Assembly: GCF_006094275.1 (NCBI RefSeq)
Contig: NZ_CP034412.1
Coordinates: forward strand, 2,480,001-2,544,000
DNA: 64,000 nt
Direction: 5' to 3'
Origin: Glutamicibacter creatinolyticus
Lineage (GTDB): Bacteria; Actinomycetota; Actinomycetes; Actinomycetales; Micrococcaceae
Under the pieces are notes generated by a model, which saw only the letters and a list, made by a program, of their open reading frames with translations, had not been told where the DNA came from and ran no database searches. The position numbers and the translations under genes were made by a program. Below, piece after piece: positions 1 through 9,463 of this stretch. Within the stretch, counting starts at the first letter, position 1, and each line of letters starts with the position of its first letter.

Positions 1-2161
1 GGGCGGCCAGTTCCTCGGCGGTCGGCTCCGGGATCACCTCGGTGACGTAGGCGCCGTAGCGCCCGTCCTTAGCCAGGATGGTGCGCCCGGTCTGCGGATC
101 CACCCCCAGCTCGCGTTCGGAAACCTGCGAGTTGGCGAACAGCTCCTCGGCCTTTTCCGCCGTCAGCTCATCCGGGGCCAGGTCCTCGGGCACGTTCGCG
201 CGCTCCGGGGTGGCGTCCTCGGCCGCATCGGCGGGCAGGGCGCGTTCCAGGTAGGGGCCGAACTTGCCCACGCGCAGCACGATGTCATCGGTGATGGCAA
301 TGGAGTTGATGGCCCGGGCGTCAATGTCCCCCAGGTTTTCCACCACGTGCTTCAGCCCGCTGGCCGCGTCGCTGCCGAAGTAGAACAGGTTCAGCCAGTC
401 GCTGCGGGCGCGCTGGCCCTTGGCGATCTCGTCCAGGTCATCTTCCAGCCGGGCGGTGAAGTCGTAGTCCACGTACTGGGCGAAGTGCTCCTCCAACAGG
501 CGGATCACCGAGAAGGCGATCCAGCTGGGCACCAGGGCGCCGCCGCGCTTGGTGACGTAGCCACGGTCCATGATGGTGGAAATGGTCGGCGCGTAGGTGG
601 AGGGGCGCCCGATCTCCCGCTTTTCCAGTTCCGCCACGATCGAGGCTTCGGTGTAGCGGGCCGGCGGGGTGGTTTCGTGGCCCAGGGCCTCCAGTTCGGT
701 GCCGTTCAGCCCGTCCCCGACCTTCAGCTGCGGCAAGCGGGCCTCGGCGGACTCGCTGGCCTCGGCCTCCGGGGTGGTGTCCTTGCCCTCCTCGTAGGCG
801 GCCAGGAAGCCGCGGAAGGTGATCACGGTGCCGGAGGCGGAGAACTCGGCCACCCGCTGGTCGCTGGCGGTGCCTGCCAGCTTGATGGTGGCGGTAAAGC
901 CCTTCGCGTCGGACATCTGGGAGGCGACGGTGCGCTTCCAGATCAGCTCGTACAGGGTGTACTCGTCCTTGCTCAGCGAGGCGCGCACATCCCTGGGCCG
1001 ACGGAACATGTCACCGGCCGGGCGAATGGCTTCGTGGGCCTCCTGCGCGGCGTCGGTCTTGGCCTTGTAGACGCGCGGACGCTCGGGCACCGAGTCCGCG
1101 CCGTACAGTTCGGTGGCCTGGGTGCGGGCCGCGTGCACGGCCTCGTTGGAGAGGAACACCGAGTCGGTACGCATATAGGTGATGTAGCCGTTTTCATACA
1201 GGCGCTGGGCGACCTGCATGGTGATCCGCGAGCTCCAGCGCAGCTTGCGCGAGGCTTCCTGCTGCAGCGTGGAGGTGGTGAACGGTGCGGCCGGGCGGCG
1301 GGTGTAGGGCTTGTCCTCCACCGAGGTGACCTTGAAATCGGCCTCGGCCAGGTTTTCCACCAGCGAGCGGGCGGCCGCCTCGTCAAGGTGGGTCACCGCG
1401 CTGCGCGAGCTCTTGAGCTGCCCACGGTCATCGAAGTCGCGGCCGGAGGCCACGCGGGCCCCGTCCACGGAGGAAAGCTTGGCGGCAAAGGATTCGGCGT
1501 TGCCGGTGGCGAAGACGCCCTTGATGTCCCAGTAGCCGGCGGAGATGAACGCCATGCGTTCGCGTTCACGCTCCACCACCAGGCGGGTGGCCACCGACTG
1601 CACACGGCCGGCGGAGAGCCCGCGGGCGATCTTGCGCCAGAGCACCGGGGAGATTTCGTAGCCGTAGAGGCGGTCCAGCACGCGCCGGGTCTCCTGCGCG
1701 TCCACCAGGTCGGTGTCCAGTTCGCGCATGTTGCCCAGGGCGCGTTCGATGCCCTCCTTGGTGATCTCGGTGAAGGCCAGGCGGCGCACCGGCACCTTGG
1801 GCTTGAGCACCTGCAGCAGGTGCCACGCGATGGCTTCGCCCTCGCGGTCCGCATCTGTGGCCAGGTAGAGCTCGTCGGCTTCCTTCAGCTTGGCCTTCAG
1901 CTCGGAGACGCGCTTCTTCTTGTCCGGGTACACCACGTAGTAGGGCTCGAAGTCGTTGTCCAGGTCGACCGCAAACTTGCCCACCGAGGTCTTCTTCAGC
2001 TCGGTCGGCAGTTCCGAGGGCTGGGGAAGGTCACGGATGTGCCCCACCGAGGCGTCCACGTCGAAGCCTTCGCCCAGGTACTTGGCAATCGACTTCACTT
2101 TGGCAGGGGACTCGACGATGACGAGCTTCTTACCGGTTTTTTCCTTGGCCTTCGGGGGCAC
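1..2161 (-). CDS. topA: DNA topoisomerase I, type IA (partial, C-terminus beyond window)
   Basis: Relaxes negatively supercoiled DNA through a transient 5'-phosphotyrosine link. The frame is open from a GTG at 2161 to the window edge, giving 720 codons, so only the C-terminal part is missing. The N-terminus carries the Toprim start KKLVIVESPAK and, further on, the Toprim acidic motif in DREGEAIAWH. The active-site tyrosine is in ITYMRTDS, about residue 329. The C-terminal part seen here (GRPSTYAPTIS, then KFGPYL and DGRYGAYV) is typical of bacterial TopA. GTG is chosen because AGGAG lies just upstream and the Toprim motif begins about ten residues in. The topA-helicase-Tad neighbourhood is also seen in mycobacteria. 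Confidence 0.97.
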   Translation of the reverse strand, partial: MPPKAKEKTGKKLVIVESPAKVKSIAKYLGEGFDVDASVGHIRDLPQPSELPTELKKTSVGKFAVDLDNDFEPYYVVYPDKKKRVSELKAKLKEADELYLATDADREGEAIAWHLLQVLKPKVPVRRLAFTEITKEGIERALGNMRELDTDLVDAQETRRVLDRLYGYEISPVLWRKIARGLSAGRVQSVATRLVVERERERMAFISAGYWDIKGVFATGNAESFAAKLSSVDGARVASGRDFDDRGQLKSSRSAVTHLDEAAARSLVENLAEADFKVTSVEDKPYTRRPAAPFTTSTLQQEASRKLRWSSRITMQVAQRLYENGYITYMRTDSVFLSNEAVHAARTQATELYGADSVPERPRVYKAKTDAAQEAHEAIRPAGDMFRRPRDVRASLSKDEYTLYELIWKRTVASQMSDAKGFTATIKLAGTASDQRVAEFSASGTVITFRGFLAAYEEGKDTTPEAEASESAEARLPQLKVGDGLNGTELEALGHETTPPARYTEASIVAELEKREIGRPSTYAPTISTIMDRGYVTKRGGALVPSWIAFSVIRLLEEHFAQYVDYDFTARLEDDLDEIAKGQRARSDWLNLFYFGSDAASGLKHVVENLGDIDARAINSIAITDDIVLRVGKFGPYLERALPADAAEDATPERANVPEDLAPDELTAEKAEELFANSQVSERELGVDPQTGRTILAKDGRYGAYVTEVIPEPTAEELAA

Positions 2162-2301
2162 GGCTCTCCTTCACACGGTGTCGGCAACAACCCGACCCCG
2201 AAACTATCAGACCCGCTGTCGTTGTCGCCAAGATGCATCCATGGCTCCAGTGCTGAGCCACGATTCCCGATGATCATACATCGGGCAGCAGCCTGTCCTT
2301 G

Positions 2302-2952
2302 CTACGCCCCGGCCGGGGAAGGATGCGGGTACTCGGGCAACAACGATACCAAGTAGAACATCCGGGTGGAGTGGATACTGCGCTCCTCGGCTGTGGCCAT
2401 GGCCTCATATTCGTAGATCAGGTCCATCAGCCGGCGGTTAAATTCCTTCTGCTTGTCCTCCGGGAGGAACACCAGCCCGCTGCTGAGCAGCGGTGGGCGG
2501 TCCGCGGGGGCCACGATGCCGGCCTTGGCCTCGGCCTCGCGGCGGGCCACCTCGGCGTTCAGCCGGGTGCGGAAGTTGTTCAGCTGCACGTTCAGGTAGG
2601 CGGTCTTGGCGTTGGCCGAACCGTCGTGGGTGTTCAGCTCCAGGCGTTCACCGGCCGCCTTCCACCGGCGTTCGCGCGCATCACCCTCATTGGCGGCGCG
2701 CACCACGTATCCGTACTTCTCCAGCGCCCGCAGGTGGTAGCTCATCGCACTGGGGGTCAGCGAGCACAAGGTGGCCAGCTCAGTGGCGGTGCGGGTGGCC
2801 TGGGAGGCAAAGAGTTCGTCGAGCACGATGAGCCGGGCGTCGTGGGCCAGCGCGCGAATCGCCTGGGGGTCGGTGATGGACACCAGTTTCGGGTCCGGCG
2901 CGGCCCCAGGGGCCTGGTGCTCGTCAGGCCTCTCGGATGTGTTCTGTGTCAT
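2302..2952 (-). CDS. ArsR-like winged helix-turn-helix transcriptional regulator
   Basis: Probable DNA-binding regulator of 216 residues. The central part has a winged helix-turn-helix of ArsR/HTH_20 type: ATELATLCSLTPSAMSYHL followed by RALEKYGYV. The C-terminal half is Ala/Glu-rich and likely helical; it has no recognised effector domain. No metal-binding ArsR cysteine motif is visible, so metal sensing is not supported. A start 27 bases further upstream (2979) would overlap the stop of the methyltransferase gene; the internal ATG at 2952 avoids this. Neither start has a strong ribosome binding site. It follows the methyltransferase gene on the same strand and could be co-transcribed with it. 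Target genes are unknown. Confidence 0.8.
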   Translation of the reverse strand: MTQNTSERPDEHQAPGAAPDPKLVSITDPQAIRALAHDARLIVLDELFASQATRTATELATLCSLTPSAMSYHLRALEKYGYVVRAANEGDARERRWKAAGERLELNTHDGSANAKTAYLNVQLNNFRTRLNAEVARREAEAKAGIVAPADRPPLLSSGLVFLPEDKQKEFNRRLMDLIYEYEAMATAEERSIHSTRMFYLVSLLPEYPHPSPAGA

Positions 2953-2975
2953 ACCGAAAAACTTTAGTCCTTGTT

Positions 2976-4547
2976 TCACACTTTGCGAAGAAAGCCATGC
3001 CGGATTAAGCGTTCCACCCCGTCACGCAGGCGATCGGCGAAGGATTCATCCCCCTCCCCGATCAGCGCGTCCAGCGCATTGACCAGCTGGTCCACGCTCA
3101 GTTCCCCGTCACTGGCGGACACGAACCCGGCCTGGGCGGTGTCCAGCACCTCGCTGCGGCGCAGCCCCGCGCCCTGGCGCAGCAGGATCACCCCGGGATG
3201 TTCGGCGCCCGGGCGCTGGTGGCGCTCCTCGGTCACGTCCTCCGCGGCCTCCAGGTGCCACTGTCCCCATTGCCCGTTGGCGGCACGCAGCTCGGCTGCG
3301 GTGTGCAGGTCCCGCTGCAGGAAGGGCGCCAGCGGCTGCTGGACCGGGTGGGTGATGGATTCGAAACGCTGCTCGGGCCGATGCCCGTCCCGGGCCAGGC
3401 CAAGGTAGACGTAGCCGAACCCGATCCCGGCGACCGAACGGCCGGCAAAGTCATCCAGGTACGCCTGGTAGGCCTGCTGATACTGTTCGGGGTCCTGGTC
3501 CTGGGAGGCATCGCGCAGCCAGGTTTCGGCGTACAGGCTGGGGCTGGACTGCTCCCGCTGGATGACCCAGACATCCAATGCCGGATCAAACCACGGGCGG
3601 ATCCGCTGATCCCAGGGCTGCTCGCCCAGCGGGATTTCCCAATTCGCCAGCATCTGTGCACTGCCCCCGGGCTCCAGGTAGCTGGGCAGCTGCGAAATCA
3701 GGGCCTGGACCAGGCTGTCCCCGGCCATCCCGCCATCACGGTAGGTGAAGATCGCTTCGTCCTCCGCGCGCGGGGTGATGACAAAGGGCGGGTTGGTGGC
3801 GATCAGGTCAAAGCGCTGCCCCTGCACCGGTTCAAACAGGCTGCCGCACCGCAGGCTCACCCGCTCCTCCAGCCGAGCCGGATCCACCTCCAGCTGCCGG
3901 TGGTTCAGCAGCAGGTTAAACCGGGTGAAGGCCAGGGCGCGCACGGAAAGGTCGGTAGCCGTGACATGCCGGCAGTGGGCCAGCAGGTGGAATGTCTGGA
4001 TGCCGCACCCGGTGCCCAAATCCAGGGCCCGGTCCACCTGGGGACGCAGCGTGATCTGCGCCAGGGTCAAGGACGCCTGGCCGATGCCCAGCACATGGTC
4101 CGCCCGCAGGACCCCGGGGCGCTGGTGCGCGCCCAGGTCGTGCGCCACCCACAGTTCCGCGGAGCTGTCCGATGCGTGTGGGGTCAGGGCCACACTGGCC
4201 CGCAGCCCTGGACCATGCTGCTCAACCAATCCCAGCCGCAAAAGCCCCTGCACCCCGGTGCGGCTGAAGGCCGCATCGATCCGGTCGGCCGGGTAGCCCT
4301 GGCCCAGCTGGAACAACCCAATCACCGTGGCCAGCCCGGACTGCTTCGGGGTCGCCCGGCGCACCTGGCGCAATGCCGGCGGGATCTGGTCGCGGCCGAA
4401 CGCCTCCACCGCTTCCTGCCCGAGCAGGGCCGTGATCGCATCGAACGTGAAGTCCAGTGCGGTTAGATCGAAATACAGGGAATCAAGCAGCGCCTGCTGG
4501 TCACTGCGTGGGGCGTCGTCAACGGCGGCAAAATCGGTGGAAGTCAC
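2976..4547 (-). CDS. Class I SAM-dependent methyltransferase (N5-glutamine/adenine MTase-like)
   Basis: A 523-residue protein. The SAM-binding motif I is DLGTGCGIQT, near residue 175, and the catalytic NPPF motif is in IATNPPF, near residue 251. NPPF/Y motifs are used by enzymes that methylate amide or exocyclic amino nitrogens, such as PrmC/HemK-like and rRNA adenine or guanine methylases. The N-terminal 150 residues resemble a small winged-helix substrate domain, and the C-terminal 200 residues are a less conserved extension. This two-part shape matches a family of actinobacterial putative methyltransferases; the substrate is not known to me. It precedes the ArsR-like regulator by 23 bases on the same strand. 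Confidence 0.85.
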   Translation of the reverse strand: MTSTDFAAVDDAPRSDQQALLDSLYFDLTALDFTFDAITALLGQEAVEAFGRDQIPPALRQVRRATPKQSGLATVIGLFQLGQGYPADRIDAAFSRTGVQGLLRLGLVEQHGPGLRASVALTPHASDSSAELWVAHDLGAHQRPGVLRADHVLGIGQASLTLAQITLRPQVDRALDLGTGCGIQTFHLLAHCRHVTATDLSVRALAFTRFNLLLNHRQLEVDPARLEERVSLRCGSLFEPVQGQRFDLIATNPPFVITPRAEDEAIFTYRDGGMAGDSLVQALISQLPSYLEPGGSAQMLANWEIPLGEQPWDQRIRPWFDPALDVWVIQREQSSPSLYAETWLRDASQDQDPEQYQQAYQAYLDDFAGRSVAGIGFGYVYLGLARDGHRPEQRFESITHPVQQPLAPFLQRDLHTAAELRAANGQWGQWHLEAAEDVTEERHQRPGAEHPGVILLRQGAGLRRSEVLDTAQAGFVSASDGELSVDQLVNALDALIGEGDESFADRLRDGVERLIRHGFLRKV

Positions 4548-4595
4548 AATTGCGATTCTAGCTAGTTGCGGCAGAAATGACCGGGGGCAGGCGCG

Positions 4596-4601
4596 TACGA
4601 T
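4596..4601 (+). promoter_or_regulatory. Probable -10 hexamer (leaderless transcript)
   Basis: TACGAT lies six bases before the ATG of the acetyltransferase gene. No Shine-Dalgarno sequence is present, so transcription probably starts at or next to the start codon. Confidence 0.45.
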
Positions 4602-4607
4602 GCGGTC

Positions 4608-5189
4608 ATGGCCTTAGTCACCGTCACCTACCTGCAGCAAACCGATCCCTCCCAGCTGGTCCCCTCCTCGCGTCCCCTGCCCGAGGACGCGCGCATCGAC
4701 TGGGTCCAGCAGATCACCCCGGAGTTCTCCCGCTTCCTGTACCTGGGGGTGGGCAGCGAACTGCACTGGGCCGATCGCCTGGTGCTCACCCGCCGACAGT
4801 GGCTGGAGCAGCTGCGGGCCCCGGGCTCCGAAACCCATGTGCTCTACCGCCATGGGGCTCCGCAGGGGTACATCGAGTTGGCCGCTGTGCCCGGCACCGC
4901 CGGGACCGAGGTGGAAATCTTCTACTTCGGCCTCTTCCCCCAGGCCATCGGCCAGGGGCTGGGTGGCGCCCTGCTCACCGAGGGGATCCGGCGGGCCTGG
5001 ACTCTGGACGAACGCCATGCCGGGATGGCGCCGGTCAGCCGGGTGTGGCTGCACACCTGCTCCCTGGATGGGCAGCAGGCCCTGCCGAACTACCAGGCCC
5101 GCGGGTTCACGGTCTATGACGTGCAGGAAGAGCAGACCGAGGTGCGTGATCCCTCCAAGGACCTGTGGCCCGACGCTTCCCGGGTGTAG
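4608..5189 (+). CDS. GNAT family N-acetyltransferase
   Basis: A 193-residue acetyl-CoA-dependent acyltransferase. The acetyl-CoA pyrophosphate loop is in the region GLFPQAIGQGLGGALLTEG (residues about 107-125), which fits the Q/RxxGxG/A motif. It is followed by a helix and by a strand with LHTCSLDGQQALPNYQARGF, the usual C-terminal N/Y-containing GNAT motif B. Substrate cannot be inferred. It is divergent from the methyltransferase gene and ends at a strong hairpin shared with trhO. Confidence 0.88.
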   Translation: MALVTVTYLQQTDPSQLVPSSRPLPEDARIDWVQQITPEFSRFLYLGVGSELHWADRLVLTRRQWLEQLRAPGSETHVLYRHGAPQGYIELAAVPGTAGTEVEIFYFGLFPQAIGQGLGGALLTEGIRRAWTLDERHAGMAPVSRVWLHTCSLDGQQALPNYQARGFTVYDVQEEQTEVRDPSKDLWPDASRV

Positions 5190-5202
5190 CCCGAAACGAA
5201 GC

Positions 5203-5239
5203 AAGGCCTGGAGATCCCCACCAGGGATCACCAGGCCTT
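5203..5239. terminator. Bidirectional hairpin terminator
   Basis: AAGGCCTGG-a-GATCCC pairs with GGGATC-a-CCAGGCCTT around a 5-base loop, between two convergent genes. T-runs are weak on both sides. Confidence 0.7.
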
Positions 5240-5255
5240 CACACTGTAGCCGGGC

Positions 5256-6161
5256 CTAGGCGCTGAGCGCCGCCTGCTGGCACGCCGGGCAGCGGCGCAG
5301 CTGCTCGTCCTGGGCGCATTCGGTGCAGAACAGCCGCAGGTTGCGGCAGGAGAGCTCGGCGCAGTTCTCAAACTTGTTGGTCGGCGCCTGGCAGCCCACG
5401 CATTCGCCGATGGTCACCGCGTCCTCGGTGAATTCCATGTGCATGCGCTTGTCGAAAACGTACAGCGAACCCTCCCACAGGCCGGCATCCCCATACTTTT
5501 CTCCGTAGCGCACGATCCCTCCCTGCATCTGGTAGACCTCTTGGAAGCCACGGTTGATCATCAGCGCCGAGAGCACCTCACAGCGAATCCCACCGGTGCA
5601 GTAGGTGACGATCGGCTGGTCCTTGAGGTGGTCGTATTTACCGGAGTCGATCTCTTCCAGGAAGTCCCGGGTAGTGTCCACCTCGGGCACAATCGCGTTC
5701 TTGAACCGGCCAATCTGTGCCTCGAACGCGTTGCGCCCGTCGAAGAACTGAACCTGGGTTCCTTCCTTCTGCTTGGCCTCGACCAGTTCATGCAGCTCTT
5801 CCGGACGCAGGTGCGTACCGCCGCCAACGACGCCGTTCGCGTCGACCTGCAGCTCCCCCGGTGCCCCGAAGGTGACAATCTCATCGCGCACCTTCACCGA
5901 GATGCGCGGGAAGTCCTCGGCGGAGCCTTCGGACCACTTGATGTCCATCTTCTTGAAGGCCGGATATTCGCGCGTGGCCTTAACATACTGCTTCACCGCG
6001 GAGATCTCCCCACCGACGGTTCCGTTGATGCCGTCCTTGGAGATGATGATGCGTCCTCGCAGACCCCACTGCTCCAAAAGGGAGCGCTGCCACAGGCGGA
6101 TCGCCTCGGGGTCGTTCAGCGGTGTAAAAGCGTAATACAAGACAATGCGATGAATGGCCAC
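5256..6161 (-). CDS. trhO: tRNA uridine(34) hydroxylase, rhodanese-like (TrhO/YceA)
   Basis: Oxygen-dependent tRNA U34 hydroxylase giving 5-hydroxyuridine. The frame encodes the N-terminal acylphosphatase-like domain ([11 protein letters not shown] onwards, [13 protein letters not shown]) and a rhodanese domain with the catalytic cysteine loop CTGGIRCE. The C-terminus has a cysteine-rich tail (CVGC, CAELSC, CTEC, CPAC) as in long YceA homologues. The open frame extends upstream to 6218, but the GTG at 6161 gives the start [10 protein letters not shown] expected for the family, 301 residues. Function is assigned from the family; E. coli and Bacillus homologues are characterised. Confidence 0.92.
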   Translation of the reverse strand: MAIHRIVLYYAFTPLNDPEAIRLWQRSLLEQWGLRGRIIISKDGINGTVGGEISAVKQYVKATREYPAFKKMDIKWSEGSAEDFPRISVKVRDEIVTFGAPGELQVDANGVVGGGTHLRPEELHELVEAKQKEGTQVQFFDGRNAFEAQIGRFKNAIVPEVDTTRDFLEEIDSGKYDHLKDQPIVTYCTGGIRCEVLSALMINRGFQEVYQMQGGIVRYGEKYGDAGLWEGSLYVFDKRMHMEFTEDAVTIGECVGCQAPTNKFENCAELSCRNLRLFCTECAQDEQLRRCPACQQAALSA

Positions 6162-6287
6162 AAGGTATAAGGGTAGTGGGTTTAGCGTCCATTCAGGTGC
6201 TACGTGGAGCAACGTCACATCAGTTTGACTATGATTTCAAGTAAGCAACGATTGGCCTTTGTCAGCGAGTTACTAGGAAAGACAGGG

Positions 6288-6293
6288 TAGGGT
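6288..6293 (+). promoter_or_regulatory. Probable -10 hexamer (leaderless transcript)
   Basis: TAGGGT is six bases before the ATG of the next gene, with no ribosome binding site between. Confidence 0.4.
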
Positions 6294-6299
6294 CAAAGC

Positions 6300-6956
6300 A
6301 TGGCATCAAACGCAAGCGATGAACTAATTGGCACCTGGGTTGCAGGCTGGTCCGGCGCGCGCGGCTATGAAGCGCGCCATGAAGGCCGTGTCCATGCGGC
6401 GCTGCGGCACGACACCACCGAGGACTGGGAGTACGTCATCTACGACCCCTCCCGCGAGGAACTGCAGGCCGTTGCCGAGACCCTGAAAAAGCATCCGGCG
6501 CGACGACTGACCGCCTTTTCCGAAGACGTTCCGGGGCTGATTGAGCTGGCCAACGAGGTCGGTTTGCAGATCGCTGCCGATGACGAAGTTTTGATGGTTA
6601 CCGAGTTGGCTGCCCACGACGTGGAGGTGCCGCTGCCCCCGGATGGCTTCGTGTTCCAGATTGAACGCGATGGCACCCACGCCTACGTCTCGCTGCACCC
6701 GGAGGATAACGAGGAAGTCGTTGCCGCCTCCGGCCACGTCTCGGCAGTAAATGGTTATGCCATCTTTGACCGCATCATCACCGGTCCCGAATTCCGCCGC
6801 CGCGGCCTGGGCACCCTGGCCATGCGCGCCCTGGCCTCCTTGGCACAGGAACACGATGTGGACGAAGGCCTGCTGATTGCTTCCGTTGATGGCCAGAAGC
6901 TCTACGCGTCACTGGGTTGGACGAATCTGGGCAGCGTTGTGGCCTTCAAAGGCTAA
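6300..6956 (+). CDS. GNAT family N-acetyltransferase
   Basis: A 218-residue protein with the C-terminal GNAT fold. The acetyl-CoA loop is RRRGLGTLAMRAL, about residues 165-177, followed by LLIASVDGQKLYASLGW, the usual last strand and helix. The N-terminal 100 residues are a variable substrate region. It is a single-gene unit between trhO (divergent) and the helicase gene, and ends at a hairpin. Substrate unknown. Confidence 0.87.
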   Translation: MASNASDELIGTWVAGWSGARGYEARHEGRVHAALRHDTTEDWEYVIYDPSREELQAVAETLKKHPARRLTAFSEDVPGLIELANEVGLQIAADDEVLMVTELAAHDVEVPLPPDGFVFQIERDGTHAYVSLHPEDNEEVVAASGHVSAVNGYAIFDRIITGPEFRRRGLGTLAMRALASLAQEHDVDEGLLIASVDGQKLYASLGWTNLGSVVAFKG

Positions 6957-6974
6957 CTCGCACGCGTCCGCCCC

Positions 6975-7003
6975 CTCGCCGCCGAGCCCGCTTCGGCGGC
7001 GAG
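6975..7003 (+). terminator. Hairpin, probable terminator
   Basis: An 11-base-pair perfect stem (CTCGCCGCCGA with TCGGCGGCGAG, 7-base loop) starts 18 bases after the acetyltransferase stop. There is no clean T-run. Confidence 0.55.
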
Positions 7004-7122
7004 TAGCATTTAACGGACCGGGCAGGCCCGCGTGCTCACCCCGGCTGTGAGCTTGGGGCTGCACCCCGCCGGCCCTGCCAATCATGCGTCCATCCCGCCA
7101 ACCACCGAGGTGATCCCAGCCC

Positions 7123-9456
7123 ATGGCCAAGACCGTCAACGCGCTGCTGGATCCATTCGAACGGCACAATGACCCGGACGCAGTAGTGCACCGCCGCGTG
7201 GTGCCGGCCAAGGATGAAATCACCGCACCGTGGCCCGAATGGCTTGACCCGCAGGTGCGCGGGATTTTCCAGGGGCTGGGGATCAACCAGCCCTGGCTGC
7301 ACCAGGTTCAGGCGGCCGAGCTGATCCATCAGGGACAGCACACGATCGTGGCCACCGGCACCGCCTCGGGCAAATCCCTGACCTACCTGATGCCCGGACT
7401 GGACGCACTGTACCGGGCACGCCAGGCCTCCCCCAACGACTGGGACGCCCAAGCCACCATCTTGTACATTTGCCCGACCAAGGCGCTGGCCGCCGACCAG
7501 CTGGCCACCGTGCAGGCCCTGCAGGTGCCCGGGGTACGGGCCTCCAGCTATGACGGCGACACAGACCCGGCCCGCCGCTCATGGATCCGGCAGCACGCGA
7601 ACTTCATCTTCACCAACCCGGACATGCTCCACCGCGGCATCCTGCCGAACCATCAGGGCTGGGACCGCTTCTTCAAGCGACTGCGCTATGTGGTCATTGA
7701 TGAGGCGCACTCCTACCGCGGGGTCTTTGGTTCCCATGTGGCCAACTTGCTGCGCCGGCTGCGTCGGGTGTGCCAGCACTACCGGTCCGGCCCCGTCTTC
7801 ATCGGCGCCTCGGCCACCAGCGCCGACCCGGCAGCGTCTTTCTCGCGGCTCATCGGCGCCCAGGCCGAAGCGGTGACCCATGACTTCTCCACCTCCGGCG
7901 AGCTGGTAATTGGGCTGTGGGAACCGCCCCTGACCGAACGCGTGGGAGAAAACGGGGCACCGGTTCGTCGCACCGCGATCGCCGAAAGCGCTTCCATCCT
8001 CACCGATTTGATGGCCGACCACACCCGCAGCATAGTCTTCATCAAGTCCCGTCGCGGCGCCGAAACGATTGCCACGCTCACCCGCCGTCACCTGGAACAG
8101 TTCGCCCCCGAGCTCAGCGTCCGCCTGGCTGCCTACCGCTCGGGCTATCTGCCCACCGAGCGCCGGGAGATCGAATCGGCTCTGCGCTCGGGCAAATTGC
8201 TGGCAGTCACATCCACCTCCGCGTTGGAACTGGGAATCGACATCGCCGGACTGGACGCAGTGGTGGTCGCCGGCTGGCCGGGCACCCGGGCCTCCTTCTT
8301 CCAGCAGATCGGCCGGGCCGGGCGGGCAGGGCAGGGTTCCCTGGCCATTTTTGTGGCCAGTGAAGATCCCCTGGACACCTACCTGGTGCACCACCCGGAG
8401 GCGATCTTTGACCTGGGCGTTGAGGCGACTGTGTTCGATCCGCAGAACAAGTACGTGCTCTCCGGTCACCTGTGTGCGGCAGCCCAGGAACTGCCGTTGC
8501 GCAGTGAAGAACTGGAAATGTTTGGCCCCACCTCGGAGGAGCTGCTCGATTCCCTGGTGGCCCGCGGTTACCTGCGCCGCCGCCCGGCAGGCTGGTTTTG
8601 GACCCACGCCCAGCACGCGGCGGCCATGTTCTCCATCCGCGCCGATGGCGGGGGCCCGGTAAACATCATCGACGCGGAATCCGGCGCGATCCTTGGCACC
8701 ATGGACTCACCGCAAACCCACTACCAGGCCCACCCCGGCGCGATTTACGTCCACCAGGGTTCCAGCTACTTTGTTGAAGAGCTCGACGAACAGAACCATA
8801 CCGTCGTTGTCACCCGCGTCAACCCGGACTATTACACCACCGCGCGGGACATCACCACGGTCGCCGTGCAGGGAACCGAGCGCAGCAGCGAGCACCGCGA
8901 CCTGGCCATCCACTTTGGAGAAGTCATCGTCACCACCCAGGTGGTGTCCTTCCAGCGCAAGTCCGTCTCCTCCAACGAGGTACTCTCCGAGGAGCCGCTG
9001 GATCTGGAAGCACGCGAGCTGCACACCAAGTCCATCTGGTTCACGCTCACCGAACAGCGGCTGATCAATGCGGGAATCACCCCCGAATTTTTCCCCGGGG
9101 CCCTGCATGCGGCGGAGCACGCGATGATCGGTCTGCTGCCCTTGGTGGCCACCAGCGACCGGTGGGATATTGGAGGAGTCTCCACCGCCTTGCACGTGGA
9201 CACTGGGCAGCCAACAATCTTCGTCTACGATGCCCAGCCCGGCGGTGCCGGATTCGCCGAGCGGGGTTTTGAACAATTCGTCCGTTGGGTGCGGGCCACC
9301 CGTGATGCCATCGACAGCTGCGAATGCACCAACGGCTGCCCCAGCTGCGTCCAGTCCCCCAAGTGCGGCAATAGGAACAATCCGCTAAACAAGGCCGGCG
9401 CAATCCTACTGCTCAGCGCAGTGCTGGATGACATCGAGCCGCGGCACTGGCGCTAG
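7123..9456 (+). CDS. mrfA: DEAD/DEAH-box helicase with DUF1998 domain (MrfA/YprA type)
   Basis: A 777-residue superfamily 2 helicase. Visible motifs in order: Walker A TGTASGKS (about residue 79), Ia PTKALAADQ, DEAH (about 194), SAT in GASATS, and motif VI QIGRAGRAG (about 400). The C-terminal DUF1998 part ends with the metal-binding cysteines CECTNGCPSC and KCG (733-748). In Bacillus subtilis the homologue MrfA is a mitomycin C repair factor with 3'-5' helicase activity and a four-cysteine zinc site. GAGGTGAT upstream supports the ATG. It converges on the Tad cluster with only 7 bases between, an arrangement so common in actinobacteria that the Tad families were named helicase/secretion neighbourhood proteins. 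Confidence 0.92.
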   Translation: MAKTVNALLDPFERHNDPDAVVHRRVVPAKDEITAPWPEWLDPQVRGIFQGLGINQPWLHQVQAAELIHQGQHTIVATGTASGKSLTYLMPGLDALYRARQASPNDWDAQATILYICPTKALAADQLATVQALQVPGVRASSYDGDTDPARRSWIRQHANFIFTNPDMLHRGILPNHQGWDRFFKRLRYVVIDEAHSYRGVFGSHVANLLRRLRRVCQHYRSGPVFIGASATSADPAASFSRLIGAQAEAVTHDFSTSGELVIGLWEPPLTERVGENGAPVRRTAIAESASILTDLMADHTRSIVFIKSRRGAETIATLTRRHLEQFAPELSVRLAAYRSGYLPTERREIESALRSGKLLAVTSTSALELGIDIAGLDAVVVAGWPGTRASFFQQIGRAGRAGQGSLAIFVASEDPLDTYLVHHPEAIFDLGVEATVFDPQNKYVLSGHLCAAAQELPLRSEELEMFGPTSEELLDSLVARGYLRRRPAGWFWTHAQHAAAMFSIRADGGGPVNIIDAESGAILGTMDSPQTHYQAHPGAIYVHQGSSYFVEELDEQNHTVVVTRVNPDYYTTARDITTVAVQGTERSSEHRDLAIHFGEVIVTTQVVSFQRKSVSSNEVLSEEPLDLEARELHTKSIWFTLTEQRLINAGITPEFFPGALHAAEHAMIGLLPLVATSDRWDIGGVSTALHVDTGQPTIFVYDAQPGGAGFAERGFEQFVRWVRATRDAIDSCECTNGCPSCVQSPKCGNRNNPLNKAGAILLLSAVLDDIEPRHWR

Positions 9457-9463
9457 GAACTGA

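Noticed and set aside
347-2356. A 669-codon plus-strand frame over topA.
   Set aside because: Antisense to topA, whose motifs are clear on the other strand.
7123-9456. DUF1998 helicase as part of a DISARM-like defence island.
   Set aside because: DrmB-type neighbours, methylase and phospholipase genes are absent and the gene sits in the conserved helicase/Tad context, so MrfA-type repair is the better call.
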